DNA from: C-114 sp963745405
GTDB taxonomy: Bacteria; Chloroflexota; Limnocylindria; Limnocylindrales; CSP1-4
Length of the DNA stretch: 64,000 nucleotides
Direction of reading: 5' to 3'
NCBI GenBank assembly: GCA_963745405.1
Contig: CAVUWY010000002.1
Span: forward strand, 124,001 to 188,000
In this document: one piece after another, positions 8,132 through 18,111 of the stretch
Layout of the letters: each line of letters starts with the position of its first letter
Position numbering within the stretch: the first letter of the stretch is position 1
Notes under the pieces: generated by a model
What the model saw: only the letters and a program-made list of their open reading frames with translations
Told to the model about the DNA's origin: nothing
Databases searched by the model: none
Translations under genes and position numbers: made by a program

Positions 8132-8661
8132 CCGGCGGCTCCGGCCTCGATGGCGGCGTCCGCCTCGATGGCGTCATGGAACGCCTGGTACGCCGCCGCC
8201 CCGCGGAGGGCGAAGATGACTCTCTCGAGGGTCGGCACCGACGGGAGCATCTCGCGGACCGCCCTGACCGTCACCCGCGCCGCCTCGTCGAGGGGAAAGC
8301 CGCCGACGCCGGTCCCGAGGGCCGGGATGGCGATGCTCGTGGCGTCGATGTCGCGCGCACACTCCAGGGCACTGCGGACGGCCGCCGCGATCGCCGCGCC
8401 GCTCGTCCGACGACTCGTGTCGAGCGAGACGGCATGGATGACCGCCCGGGCGGCCAGGTCGCCGGCCGTCGTCACGATGGCCCCGCCGAGGGGCACGGGA
8501 GCCTGGCGGACGGCCGAGAACTCGATGATGTCGCCGCCGCGGCGCTTGAGGGCGCCACCGACCCCGGTCGACATCCACAACGCGGTGCTGGCCGCATTGA
8601 CGATGACGTCGACCTCCAGGTCGCAGATATCACCATTCCACAGCTCGATCCGAGCTACCAC
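8128..8661 (-). CDS. Macro-domain (ADP-ribose-binding / ADP-ribosylhydrolase) protein
   Basis: A stand-alone macro domain of 177 residues. The signature segments are DVIVNAASTALWMSTGVGGA (ADP-ribose binding strand and loop), VIHAVSLD and IAIPALGTGVGGFP. The family binds ADP-ribose or O-acetyl-ADP-ribose and often removes ADP-ribose from proteins or nucleic acids. The start is taken as GTG at 8661 (VVARIELWNGDI), overlapping the alr stop by 7 nt. Sequence upstream of that in the same frame is Arg-rich shadow. It sits between alr and the 93-residue unknown; why it is in a wall/tRNA operon is unclear. Confidence 0.9.
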   Translation of the reverse strand: MVARIELWNGDICDLEVDVIVNAASTALWMSTGVGGALKRRGGDIIEFSAVRQAPVPLGGAIVTTAGDLAARAVIHAVSLDTSRRTSGAAIAAAVRSALECARDIDATSIAIPALGTGVGGFPLDEAARVTVRAVREMLPSVPTLERVIFALRGAAAYQAFHDAIEADAAIEAGAAG

Positions 8662-9938
8662 CCGCGCACCTCCTCCGTGAGCGTCACGACGCCGACGGGC
8701 ACGGCCGCGGAATGGTACACCCGAGGCAGGCGGGCAGCCATCTGCGTCACGAGCTCCCACGAGTTGGTGGTGCGCGCCCGCGCCAGCTCCGCGACGGTGA
8801 TCTCGGCCGCGGCCGCCGGGTTCTCGGGGGACGCCTGGGCGCCGATGAGGACGAATTCGTCGTCGATCGACACCGGGGCTCCCGGCACGTCGGTGACATC
8901 GGCCATGACGGCGTCCATCGCGACGTTGCCGACGAGGGGCACCCGGCGGCCCCGGACAAGCGCCTCGGCGCGGTTCGAGAGGGCCCGCGACCAGCCGTCG
9001 CCGTAGCCGAGCGGGAGGGTGGCGATCCGCGACGGCCGGCTCGTCTCGAACGTCGGCCCGTAGCTCACCCCATGACCGGCCGGCAGGTCGGCCACCCGGA
9101 CGGGTCGAGCGTGGAGGGACAGGACCGGCCGCAAAGCGCCGCCGAGCGATGGCTCGATCGCGGCGCCGGCCAGCTCGTCCGGGATGAGGCCATAGAGACC
9201 GAGCCCCGGACGGACCCGATCGTAGGCCGGCCCGCTGCCCGCCAGGAGCCCGCCGGTCGAGGCCAGGTGACGGTCGGCCGTGGTGGCGGCCGCGTCCGGC
9301 CCGGCGAGGCTCGCCAGCGAAACGCCGAAGGCGGCGACCTGGGCCGCCGAGCGCGCGGCGTCCTCCGGGGCGGCGAGATGCGTCCAGACGGCCGCGGAGC
9401 GCGCGCCGGGCACGGCGTCGATCAGGGCCCGGAGCTCGGCGACCTCGCCGACCGTCGTCCCGCCCCGGCCGAGGCCGGTCTCGATCTCGAGGTGGAAGTC
9501 GAGTGGCGGCTCATCGCGCCCAGGGGCGGCTGCTGACCTGTCCGCCGCGAGCGCGGCGAGCGAGCGCTCGAGCAACCGACGATCGCCGGCCGCGAGGGAG
9601 AGACGCGCGGCCCGGGCCGCGGCGACCCCCGACGGCGGGATCGGGTAGAGGACGAGGATGGGCCCGCCGATGCCGGCCCTCCGCAGATCGAGCGCCTCGT
9701 CGAGCGTGGCGACGCACAGTCCGTCGACGCCCGCTCGCTCGAGCCAGGACGCGACGGCCCGCGCACCGTGGCCGTACGCGTCGGCCTTGACCACGGCGTC
9801 GACCCGCACGCCGGCCGGCAGGGCGGCCCGGATCGCGCCGAGGTTGCCGGCCAGCCGGTCGAGGTCGATCTCGAGCCAGGCGGTACGAGGCAGCGGCGGC
9901 AGGCCCGCCGAGCGGAGCCGTTCGTCGATCGTGCTCAG
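8655..9938 (-). CDS. alr: Alanine racemase (Alr), probable CTG start
   Basis: A PLP enzyme making D-alanine for peptidoglycan. AWLEIDLDRLAGNL opens the TIM barrel, the PLP lysine is in AVVKADAYGHGA (about residue 51), and the second-domain catalytic Tyr is in GHGVSYGPTF. GNVAMDAVMADVTDVP is also typical. No ATG, GTG or TTG exists in frame between these essential N-terminal elements and a point more than 100 nt inside nnrD. The CTG at 9938 overlaps the nnrD stop as CTGA, the same geometry as other starts here, so I annotate CTG. The protein would be 427 residues. The product call is firm and the start is not. Confidence 0.92.
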   Translation of the reverse strand: MSTIDERLRSAGLPPLPRTAWLEIDLDRLAGNLGAIRAALPAGVRVDAVVKADAYGHGARAVASWLERAGVDGLCVATLDEALDLRRAGIGGPILVLYPIPPSGVAAARAARLSLAAGDRRLLERSLAALAADRSAAAPGRDEPPLDFHLEIETGLGRGGTTVGEVAELRALIDAVPGARSAAVWTHLAAPEDAARSAAQVAAFGVSLASLAGPDAAATTADRHLASTGGLLAGSGPAYDRVRPGLGLYGLIPDELAGAAIEPSLGGALRPVLSLHARPVRVADLPAGHGVSYGPTFETSRPSRIATLPLGYGDGWSRALSNRAEALVRGRRVPLVGNVAMDAVMADVTDVPGAPVSIDDEFVLIGAQASPENPAAAAEITVAELARARTTNSWELVTQMAARLPRVYHSAAVPVGVVTLTEEVRGW

Positions 9939-11137
9939 GACGGATGTCCGTCGGCGGGATCGGGCGGGGCCGCGGGACTGCCCGGCGAGGATGTGCCGGC
10001 GGTGGACGTGCCGCCCGCGGGAGTCCCGGCCGGAGCCGTCTCGGCCGGATCCGGCCGCGGAGCGAAGCCGAGACGGCGCTCGCCGCGGAGACGTTCGGCG
10101 AGGGAGGCCAGCCGCCGCCGGGCATAGGCGATCTCGATGGGCAGGTCCGAGGCGAGCAGCCCGCTGTCGCCGAGCCGGTCGCGGACGGACTCGCCGGCAG
10201 TGCCGTGGAGGTGGACGCCGAGGCGGGCGGCGTCGTAGGCGGAGAGACCCTGGGCGAGGAGCGACCCGATCGTGCCGGCGAGGACGTCTCCGGTCCCGCC
10301 GGTCGCCATCGCCGGGTTGACGAAGCCGGCCACCGAGACCGCCCCGTCGGGTGACGCGATCACCGTCCGGGCGCCCTTGAGGACGACGACCTGGCCCCAC
10401 TCGGCGGCCGCGGCCGCCGCTGCTGCGGCTCGCGCCGCGTCGTCGTCGACGAGGTCGCCGTCCGCCGCCGGATCGCGGCCGCTGCCGGCCCGCAGCCGGG
10501 CGAACTCGCCGACGTGCGGCGTGAGCACGGCGGAGCGCCGGACGCCGTCCCACCAGGAGTCGGTCGAGGCGAGCCCGCGGAGCGCCTCGGCGTCGAGGAC
10601 GATCGGGGCGGGGGTCGGCTCGGTGGGCTCCGCTCCCCCGTCGCTCGTCCGGGTCACCGAGTCGTCGGTCGCCGCCAGCAGGTCGGCGATGAACTGCCGC
10701 GTCGCGAGGCCGGGACGCAGCCCCGGACCGACGACGAGGGCATCGTGCTCGTGGTCGAGGACGCGGCTCAGCGCCTCCTCCGGCTCGAGCTCCTCGACAT
10801 CGTCCTCGGGCAGGCCCAGCGTCGTCGCCTCGACGACCTTGGCGGCGAAGAGCGGCTGCAGCGACTCCGGGACGGCCAGGGTGATGAGCCCGGCCCCGGC
10901 CCGGGCCGCCGCGGCACAGACGAGGAGGGCGGCACCGGCGTAGTCGAGCGACCCGGCGACGACGAGGACCTTCCCGAACGAACCCTTGTGGCCTCGCTCC
11001 GGCCGCTTCGGCAGCAGCCCGGCCGCGACGTCGTCGTCGAGGATCGCCGCACCGGGCACGGCCGCGGCCGACGCGCCGTCCCGTCCGGACTCGGCGGGTT
11101 CGTCGTGGCGGCCGAAGCCGACCGGCCGCTCAGGCAC
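9935..11137 (-). CDS. nnrD: ADP-dependent NAD(P)H-hydrate dehydratase (NnrD)
   Basis: A ribokinase-like enzyme of 400 residues that dehydrates S-NAD(P)HX to repair damaged nicotinamide cofactors. HKGSFGKVLVVAGSLDYAGA, LVVGPGLRPG, ADP-site NPAMATGGTGDVLAGTIG and HLHGTAGE are present. Only the dehydratase domain is encoded; the NnrE epimerase domain often fused to its N-terminus is absent. The C-terminal ~40 residues are a Pro/Ala/Gly-rich tail. The GTG at 11137 overlaps the acpS stop in the string GTGCCTGA. An insert rich in Thr/Pro/Glu separates two core strands in the middle. Confidence 0.93.
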   Translation of the reverse strand: MPERPVGFGRHDEPAESGRDGASAAAVPGAAILDDDVAAGLLPKRPERGHKGSFGKVLVVAGSLDYAGAALLVCAAAARAGAGLITLAVPESLQPLFAAKVVEATTLGLPEDDVEELEPEEALSRVLDHEHDALVVGPGLRPGLATRQFIADLLAATDDSVTRTSDGGAEPTEPTPAPIVLDAEALRGLASTDSWWDGVRRSAVLTPHVGEFARLRAGSGRDPAADGDLVDDDAARAAAAAAAAAEWGQVVVLKGARTVIASPDGAVSVAGFVNPAMATGGTGDVLAGTIGSLLAQGLSAYDAARLGVHLHGTAGESVRDRLGDSGLLASDLPIEIAYARRRLASLAERLRGERRLGFAPRPDPAETAPAGTPAGGTSTAGTSSPGSPAAPPDPADGHPS

Positions 11138-11669
11138 CGGAGGCCTCGTCCGCCTGGCTCCGGAGGCGCTCGAGACGGGCGAGGATCCGCCGCTCGCGAT
11201 CGTCCAGGCGGTCCTCGATGTCGGGCGGGAAGATGAATCGGCCACCCTCGGTCCGGATGCCGAAGGCGATGGCCACGGCGTATTCGGACTCGTGGCTGAT
11301 CGAGACCGCGATCCGGCCCATCCCGAGCTGCTCCGCCCGGGCGGCGGCGCGCCCGTGGAGTCGGACGGCGGGCTGGCCCGTCGGCAGGCGCTCGATCTCG
11401 ATGTCGCGCCAGCCGATGCCGCGGACCCCGAGGCCGAGGACCTTCGAGACCGCCTCCTTGGCCGCCCAGCGGCCGGCCATCGTCTCGGGCCGGCCGCGGA
11501 CGTGGCGCTGCTCGAGGGGGGTGAGGACCCGGCGGGTGAAGCGGTCGCCGAACCGCTCCAGGGAGGCGGCGATCCGGTCGACCTTGATGATGTCGATGCC
11601 GAGCTCGGTCGTACCGGGCGGGACCGTTCCGGAGAGCAGTGCCGCCGCAGCGGCCGAGTCGGCGGGCAT
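11130..11669 (-). CDS. acpS: Holo-[acyl-carrier-protein] synthase (AcpS)
   Basis: A phosphopantetheinyl transferase of 179 residues that loads 4'-phosphopantetheine on ACP. ELGIDIIKVDRIAASL carries the metal-binding Asp, FTRRVLTPLE follows, and WAAKEAVSKVLGLG is the second signature with the catalytic Glu/Lys. It is longer than the usual ~120-125 residues because of an N-terminal lead of ~20 residues and a C-terminal helix of ~40 charged residues. The ATG at 11669 lies 5 nt after the glmS stop. The downstream order acpS-nnrD-alr is common in bacteria. Confidence 0.95.
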   Translation of the reverse strand: MPADSAAAAALLSGTVPPGTTELGIDIIKVDRIAASLERFGDRFTRRVLTPLEQRHVRGRPETMAGRWAAKEAVSKVLGLGVRGIGWRDIEIERLPTGQPAVRLHGRAAARAEQLGMGRIAVSISHESEYAVAIAFGIRTEGGRFIFPPDIEDRLDDRERRILARLERLRSQADEASGA

Positions 11670-11674
11670 CGCCG

Positions 11675-13504
<1,830 letters not shown>

Positions 13505-13555
13505 GCAGGTCGTGTCCTTTCGCGACCCCGCGATGGCACGCCCGGGGCTCGGCGG

Positions 13556-14887
13556 TCAGTTTAGACGCTTGCTCGCGAGGGCAGCCAACGAGTCGGCGAG
13601 CTCGACGACGAGGTCGCCGTCGGGACCCTCGACCATGACCCGCAGGGCCGGTTCGGTCCCCGAGGGCCTGACGAGGACGCGGCCGGACGGCCCGAGCCGT
13701 CCCTTCGCGTCGCGGATCGCCCGCTGGAGGGCCGGATCGCCCTCCCATTGGTCCCGGTGACGGGCGGGCACGGCGCGTTGCTCCTGCGGCAGGAGGGGGA
13801 TCTCGGCGGCGAGCTCGGCGAGGGGTGCCCGGCGCCGGGCCATGACCCGGAGCACCTCGAGGGCGGTGACCACCCCGTCGCCCGACGTGGTGTGCTCGAG
13901 GATGATCACGTGGCCGCTCTTCTCGCCACCGAGGGCCGAGCCGCCGACCTGCATCCCCTCGAGGATGTACTTGTCGCCGACCGGGGTGCGGATCACCTGT
14001 CCGCCGGCGGCCTCGACGGCCGACTGGAGGCCGCCGTTCGAGAGGACCGACACGACGAGTCCACCACCCGGCAGGACCCCCCGCGACAGGCGGTCGAGGG
14101 CGAGGATGCCGAGGATCCGGTCCCCGTCCACCACCGCGCCGGCAGCGTCGATGGCGATGAGCCGATCGGCATCGCCGTCGAGGGCGAAGCCGACGTCGGC
14201 ACCGTGCGCCACGACCGTCTCGGCGAGGCCGTCCGGGGCGGTCGCCCCGGCCCGGACGTTGATGTTCACCCCGTCGGGGTCGTTGTTGATCACCTCGACC
14301 TGCGCGCCGGTCGCCGCGAGCACCTCGGGACCGACGACGCCGCCGGAGCCGTTGGCGCAGTCGAGGACGATGCGCATCTCGCTGGAGATGCCCCGGGCGA
14401 GTTCGAGCCGCGACTCCCGGTAGCGGTCCAGCAGGGCGTCGCCGAAGTGGACCCGGCCGAGCTCGGCGTTGCCGACGCCGCCGAGCTCCTCCGAGCGCCA
14501 GATGAGCGCCTCGAGCTCGTCCTCCACGACGTCGTCGAGCTTGAGGCCGTGGGCGTCGAGGACCTTGAGGCCGTTGTCCTCGGCCGGATTGTGCGATGCC
14601 GAGACCATGATCCCGGCGGCGAAGTCGCCCTGGCCGGCGAGGAAGGCGAGGGCCGGTGTCGGGACGACACCGACGACGTGGACGTCGACGCCGAGGCTCG
14701 TCGCGCCGGCCGCGATGGCCGCCACGAACATGTCGCATGAGCGCCGCGTGTCCTGGCCGACCACGAGCGAGCCGCCGATGCCGACGAGCCGATGGGCCGT
14801 GGCACGGCCGAGGGCATAGGCGATCGTCGGCTTGAGGTCGACGTTGGCGACGCCGCGGATCCCGTCGGTGCCGAAGAGCCGTGGCAC
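13556..14887 (-). CDS. glmM: Phosphoglucosamine mutase (GlmM)
   Basis: A protein of 443 residues that interconverts glucosamine-6-P and glucosamine-1-P. RLFGTDGIRGVAN starts the protein, the active-site phosphoserine is Ser98 in VSASHNPAEDNG, the metal loop is ALDGDADRLIAID and the sugar-binding GGEKSGHVI follows. The C-terminal RPSGTEPALRVMVEG closes the phosphate site. The start is GTG at 14887, 2 nt after the cdaR stop. In other bacteria GlmM interacts with and restrains CdaA, which fits the gene order here. Confidence 0.98.
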   Translation of the reverse strand: MPRLFGTDGIRGVANVDLKPTIAYALGRATAHRLVGIGGSLVVGQDTRRSCDMFVAAIAAGATSLGVDVHVVGVVPTPALAFLAGQGDFAAGIMVSASHNPAEDNGLKVLDAHGLKLDDVVEDELEALIWRSEELGGVGNAELGRVHFGDALLDRYRESRLELARGISSEMRIVLDCANGSGGVVGPEVLAATGAQVEVINNDPDGVNINVRAGATAPDGLAETVVAHGADVGFALDGDADRLIAIDAAGAVVDGDRILGILALDRLSRGVLPGGGLVVSVLSNGGLQSAVEAAGGQVIRTPVGDKYILEGMQVGGSALGGEKSGHVIILEHTTSGDGVVTALEVLRVMARRRAPLAELAAEIPLLPQEQRAVPARHRDQWEGDPALQRAIRDAKGRLGPSGRVLVRPSGTEPALRVMVEGPDGDLVVELADSLAALASKRLN

Positions 14888-14889
14888 GG

Positions 14890-16146
14890 TCAGGGCACCG
14901 CCGACGGGGCGGCGGACGAGGCACTCGGCTGGGGGCTCGCCACGACGCCGACCGTGACGGTGACCGTCGGCGGGCTGATCGCCACGAGGGTCACGCCGGC
15001 CGGCAGCGTCGTCTTGAGGGGCACGACGTGGGTGCCCGGGCCGAGGGCGTTGACGTCGGCCGTCACGACGAGCGATTCGCCCTGGATCCCGGCCAGCACG
15101 GCCGAGGAGCCGCCGAGGGTCACGTTCACCTGATCGGTCGACAGCGTGTAGGTCCGGTCGTCGTGGGCGCCGGACAGGACCGGTCCGACGCTGAACGTCC
15201 GGGTGCCGGTCTGGGCCGAGATGTGGGCGGTCACCCGCACGGTCGCGTCGCCGAGCACTGCGACGCCGTCGGGCAGGACGAGCCCGACCGTCTGCGCCAC
15301 GTCGCTCGACGCGCTGCTGACGGAGACCGGCTGGGTGTCGATCTTCGTCAATGCACTGATCGTCTCGACGTCACCCTCGATCGTCACCACGAGGGGGGTC
15401 AGCTCGATCGAGGTCAGCTCGAAGCCGTTGGCCGGCGTGCCCGTGACGACCGGGTTGATCGGGATCGAACGGTTCTGGAGCTGGCTTCCGACGATGATCT
15501 TCACCCGGACGCTCGATGGGGTCAGGCTCACCTCGCTGACCGTCTGGCCGCGGATGTCGACGGGGGTCAGGTCGACCTGGGCGTCGAGGGAGACGCCCGA
15601 CGGGTCGATGCGGACCTGGGCCACCGCCGCGACGACCTGGCTCACGCTCGACTGGGTACCTTTCACCGTCACCTCGGTCGTGTCGAGGATCGGCGGCCTG
15701 ACCTGGAGGTTGGGCGGCAGGGTCCCCGTGACGACCTGGACGGGCACGGTCTTGGTCGCCAGCGGGTCGAGCGTCACGGTGATCCGCCGGGGCGACCAGT
15801 CGAGGATCGTGATGTCGGGGTCCGAGGATTGCGCGTTGACGTTCACGACGGTCGGATCCGTCGCGCTGGGCGTCACTCCGCTGAGGTCGACCCAGGCGCT
15901 GAAGAGGTCGGCCGTCACCCGGCTGGCGACGTCGGCGGGAGCCGCGTAGCGGATGCTCGTCACGTACTGGACGCCGCTCAGCATCACGGCGTTGGCCGGC
16001 TGGTTCCGGACGTCGATGGGGATGGGGGCCCGGAAGTCCTTCGAGTTCTGGCCCAGGAAAAGGACGACGTAGAGGAGGATGGCGAGGCCGACCGCCGCCA
16101 GCTTGAGAGGCCAGTTATGGACGACGATGGTGAGGAAGCGCCTCAC
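14890..16146 (-). CDS. cdaR: CdaA regulatory protein CdaR (YbbR-domain)
   Basis: A membrane-anchored extracytoplasmic protein of 418 residues. One N-terminal membrane segment lies at residues ~14-32 (LKLAAVGLAILLYVVLFLG), followed by several tandem YbbR-type beta repeats, each with the pattern of a Pro-rich strand then a TVTVxG-like strand. The C-terminus is an Ala/Ser/Pro tail. The GTG at 16146 overlaps the cdaA stop as GTGA. Known CdaR proteins bind CdaA in the membrane and tune c-di-AMP output; the role here is inferred from neighbours and architecture. Confidence 0.92.
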   Translation of the reverse strand: MRRFLTIVVHNWPLKLAAVGLAILLYVVLFLGQNSKDFRAPIPIDVRNQPANAVMLSGVQYVTSIRYAAPADVASRVTADLFSAWVDLSGVTPSATDPTVVNVNAQSSDPDITILDWSPRRITVTLDPLATKTVPVQVVTGTLPPNLQVRPPILDTTEVTVKGTQSSVSQVVAAVAQVRIDPSGVSLDAQVDLTPVDIRGQTVSEVSLTPSSVRVKIIVGSQLQNRSIPINPVVTGTPANGFELTSIELTPLVVTIEGDVETISALTKIDTQPVSVSSASSDVAQTVGLVLPDGVAVLGDATVRVTAHISAQTGTRTFSVGPVLSGAHDDRTYTLSTDQVNVTLGGSSAVLAGIQGESLVVTADVNALGPGTHVVPLKTTLPAGVTLVAISPPTVTVTVGVVASPQPSASSAAPSAVP

Positions 16147-17123
16147 CGGTGGGCCTGTACCGCCGCAGGAGTCGGGGCGTCGTCATCGGCGAGGGACCGG
16201 TCCGGGCCGGCCGGCGGCTCGGCCGGCGGCGGACGCCTCCCGGTACGCCGGCCGACGGCCCGACCGAGGTCGCCGAGCCGCGGCGCGCGACCACCGGTCC
16301 CGGCCGACGACCCGTCGGTCCGCAGGCCGAAGATCGACCGCCGGCCGCTCGACGGGTCGAGCAGGGCGACGAGGGCACGGGCCAGCTGGGGCTCGGACAG
16401 GTTGCGGACGATGCGAGCCCGCTCGACGAGGCTCACCTGGCCGTTCTCCTCGGAGACGACCACCACCGCGGCGTCGGTCTGCTCGGTGATCCCGAGGGCC
16501 GCCCGATGGCGGGTCCCGAAGCGCTCGGTGTGGACCGTCGTCTCGGCCAGGGGCAGCAGCGCGCCGGCGGCCACGATCGTGTCGTCGCGGACGATGACGG
16601 CCCCGTCGTGGAGGGCGCTCCGCGGCATGAAGATCGTCCGCAGCAGGTCGACCGACAGGTCGCCGTGGATCATGACCCCGGTCTCGGCGATCTCCTCGAG
16701 CCCGGTCTCGCGCTCGAGGACGATGAGGGCGCCGTGGCCATCGGCCGAGAGGAGGGCCGCCGCCCGGGCGATGTCGCCGGCGACGTGCTCGGCCCGCCGC
16801 TCATTGGGCGACAGCATCCAGGCCAGCGAGCCGACCCGGCCGATCCGCTCGAGAGCCCGTCGCAACTCGGGCTGGAAGACTACGACGAGGGCGAACAGGC
16901 CGACGACCGCGCCCGTCTGGAGGATCTGCGAGAGGAGCCGCAACTCGAAGAACTGGGCCAGGGCATAGACGGCGAAGAGGACGCTGACGCCGATGACGAG
17001 GCGGACCGCCCGAGTGCCCCGGATGAGGCTGAACAGCCAGTAGATGAGCAGGGCGGTGATGGCGATGTCGACCACCGTCGACAGTCGGACCTGCTCGAGG
17101 ATCGACTGGAGGAGCTGCGGCAT
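16143..17123 (-). CDS. cdaA: Membrane diadenylate cyclase CdaA (c-di-AMP synthase)
   Basis: Makes c-di-AMP from two ATP. Three membrane helices occupy residues ~17-35, ~41-59 and ~67-84, followed by the DAC domain with the DGA motif (HDGAVIV, residues ~172-178) and the GTRHRAA motif (~203-209). The last ~70 residues are a Pro/Arg-rich tail beyond the usual DAC end, making 326 residues against ~270 typical. It heads the cdaA-cdaR-glmM-glmS operon. A TGC-TACACT extended -10 lies only ~9 nt upstream of the ATG, so the transcript may be nearly leaderless. Confidence 0.96.
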   Translation of the reverse strand: MPQLLQSILEQVRLSTVVDIAITALLIYWLFSLIRGTRAVRLVIGVSVLFAVYALAQFFELRLLSQILQTGAVVGLFALVVVFQPELRRALERIGRVGSLAWMLSPNERRAEHVAGDIARAAALLSADGHGALIVLERETGLEEIAETGVMIHGDLSVDLLRTIFMPRSALHDGAVIVRDDTIVAAGALLPLAETTVHTERFGTRHRAALGITEQTDAAVVVVSEENGQVSLVERARIVRNLSEPQLARALVALLDPSSGRRSIFGLRTDGSSAGTGGRAPRLGDLGRAVGRRTGRRPPPAEPPAGPDRSLADDDAPTPAAVQAHR

Positions 17124-17132
17124 CGTCCGCGA

Positions 17133-17141
17133 AGTGTAGCA
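17133..17141 (-). promoter_or_regulatory. Extended -10 promoter for cdaA
   Basis: Read on the minus strand, TGCTACACT gives an extended -10 (TGn then TACACT). No good -35 is visible 16-18 nt upstream, which is tolerable for an extended -10. Initiation about 7 nt downstream would fall within ~2-3 nt of the cdaA ATG at 17123, implying a leaderless or near-leaderless mRNA. The same TACACT hexamer is used at the rpsL promoter. Confidence 0.45.
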
Positions 17142-17262
17142 TCGCCTCCCTCGTGGACCGGCCCTCCGAGGCGCCGGACGAGCGTGGGCGACGGTCCCGC
17201 GGGCCTACGGACGGGCGGCCGGACCGGTCCGAGGCCGAGCCCGGCGGAGGATCGCGGGACGC

Positions 17263-18111
17263 TCAGCGGCAGGCGGCGACGAGTCGCTCGTCGTCGGCGA
17301 ATCGCTCGGCGATCACCGCGCAGACCCGTCGCTTGCCGTCGGCGTCGCCCTCGAGTTCGATGAGGCGGCCGAGGAGGAGGAGCTTGTCGGCCGCGGCCGC
17401 TCGCCAGCCGTGGGCGACGTACAGGTCGACGAGGGCAAGGTGGAGGTCGACCGCCGCCGGGGCGAAGGCGAGGGCCCGGTAGCAGGCGTCGAGAGCCGCC
17501 ACCGGCCGACGGGCATCGTCGTACGAGCGCGCCGCGGCCAGCGAACGATCGAGGGCCAGGTCGAGGTCGCCACGATCGAGGGCGGCCTCGGCTTCCGACT
17601 CGAGCGACCCGGCATCGACCCGCAGCCGGCGCAGGGCGCGCTCGACGGCGGCCTCAGTCCGCTCGTCGCGGGCGCCGGCCCGGAGCGCGGCGGCAAGCTC
17701 CTCGAGGCGCCGGCGGCGGGCCTTCGACTCGGCCTGCTCGAGGGCCTGCCCGATCGTGTCACAGGCGTCGGCGACCCGGCCCTGCGCCTCCTGGACGTCG
17801 GCGAGCTCGTCGAAGGCGATCGCCGCGTCCGTCCGGCGCTCGGCGAGGGCGAGGGCCTCGGCCCGCCCGGCCAGGGCGGCCTCGTCGGCCGGCCCGAGGG
17901 CGAGCGCCATGTCGTAGGCGGCGAACGCCTCGTCGAACCGACCGGCCCGGGCGAGGACGCCGGCCGCGCTCGTGATCGGCAGGATCCGGTCCGGGGCGAG
18001 CGAGTTCGCCTCGCGGTAGGCGGTGAGCGCCTCCTCGGTCGCGCCGCGCCGGGCGGCGACGTGACCGCGGCGCAGGGCGTCCTTGTAGCGCTCGAACAGG
18101 TCGTCGGTCAC
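17263..18111 (-). CDS. TPR-repeat protein of unknown function
   Basis: A helical cytosolic protein of 282 residues. The first ~110 residues contain consecutive TPR-like helix pairs (EALTAYREANSLAPDRILPI, DEAFAAYDMALALGPADEAA), then helical Ala/Arg/Glu-rich segments, then a last TPR-like pair near ALDACYRALAFAPAAVDLHL. No catalytic motif, signal peptide or membrane segment is evident. The GTG at 18111 overlaps the argF stop as GTGA, so it is coupled to argF. 139 nt separate it from cdaA. Probably a scaffold or chaperone-like protein; the partner is unknown. Confidence 0.75.
   Translation of the reverse strand: MTDDLFERYKDALRRGHVAARRGATEEALTAYREANSLAPDRILPITSAAGVLARAGRFDEAFAAYDMALALGPADEAALAGRAEALALAERRTDAAIAFDELADVQEAQGRVADACDTIGQALEQAESKARRRRLEELAAALRAGARDERTEAAVERALRRLRVDAGSLESEAEAALDRGDLDLALDRSLAAARSYDDARRPVAALDACYRALAFAPAAVDLHLALVDLYVAHGWRAAAADKLLLLGRLIELEGDADGKRRVCAVIAERFADDERLVAACR

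Noticed and set aside
13505..13555. glmS ribozyme or riboswitch upstream of glmS
   Set aside because: Only 51 nt are available and no pseudoknot-like pairing is visible.
14881..16968. 695-residue plus-strand open frame opposite cdaR/cdaA
   Set aside because: Composition of an antisense frame (Asp/Arg/His-rich), with no motifs and overlapping two clear genes.
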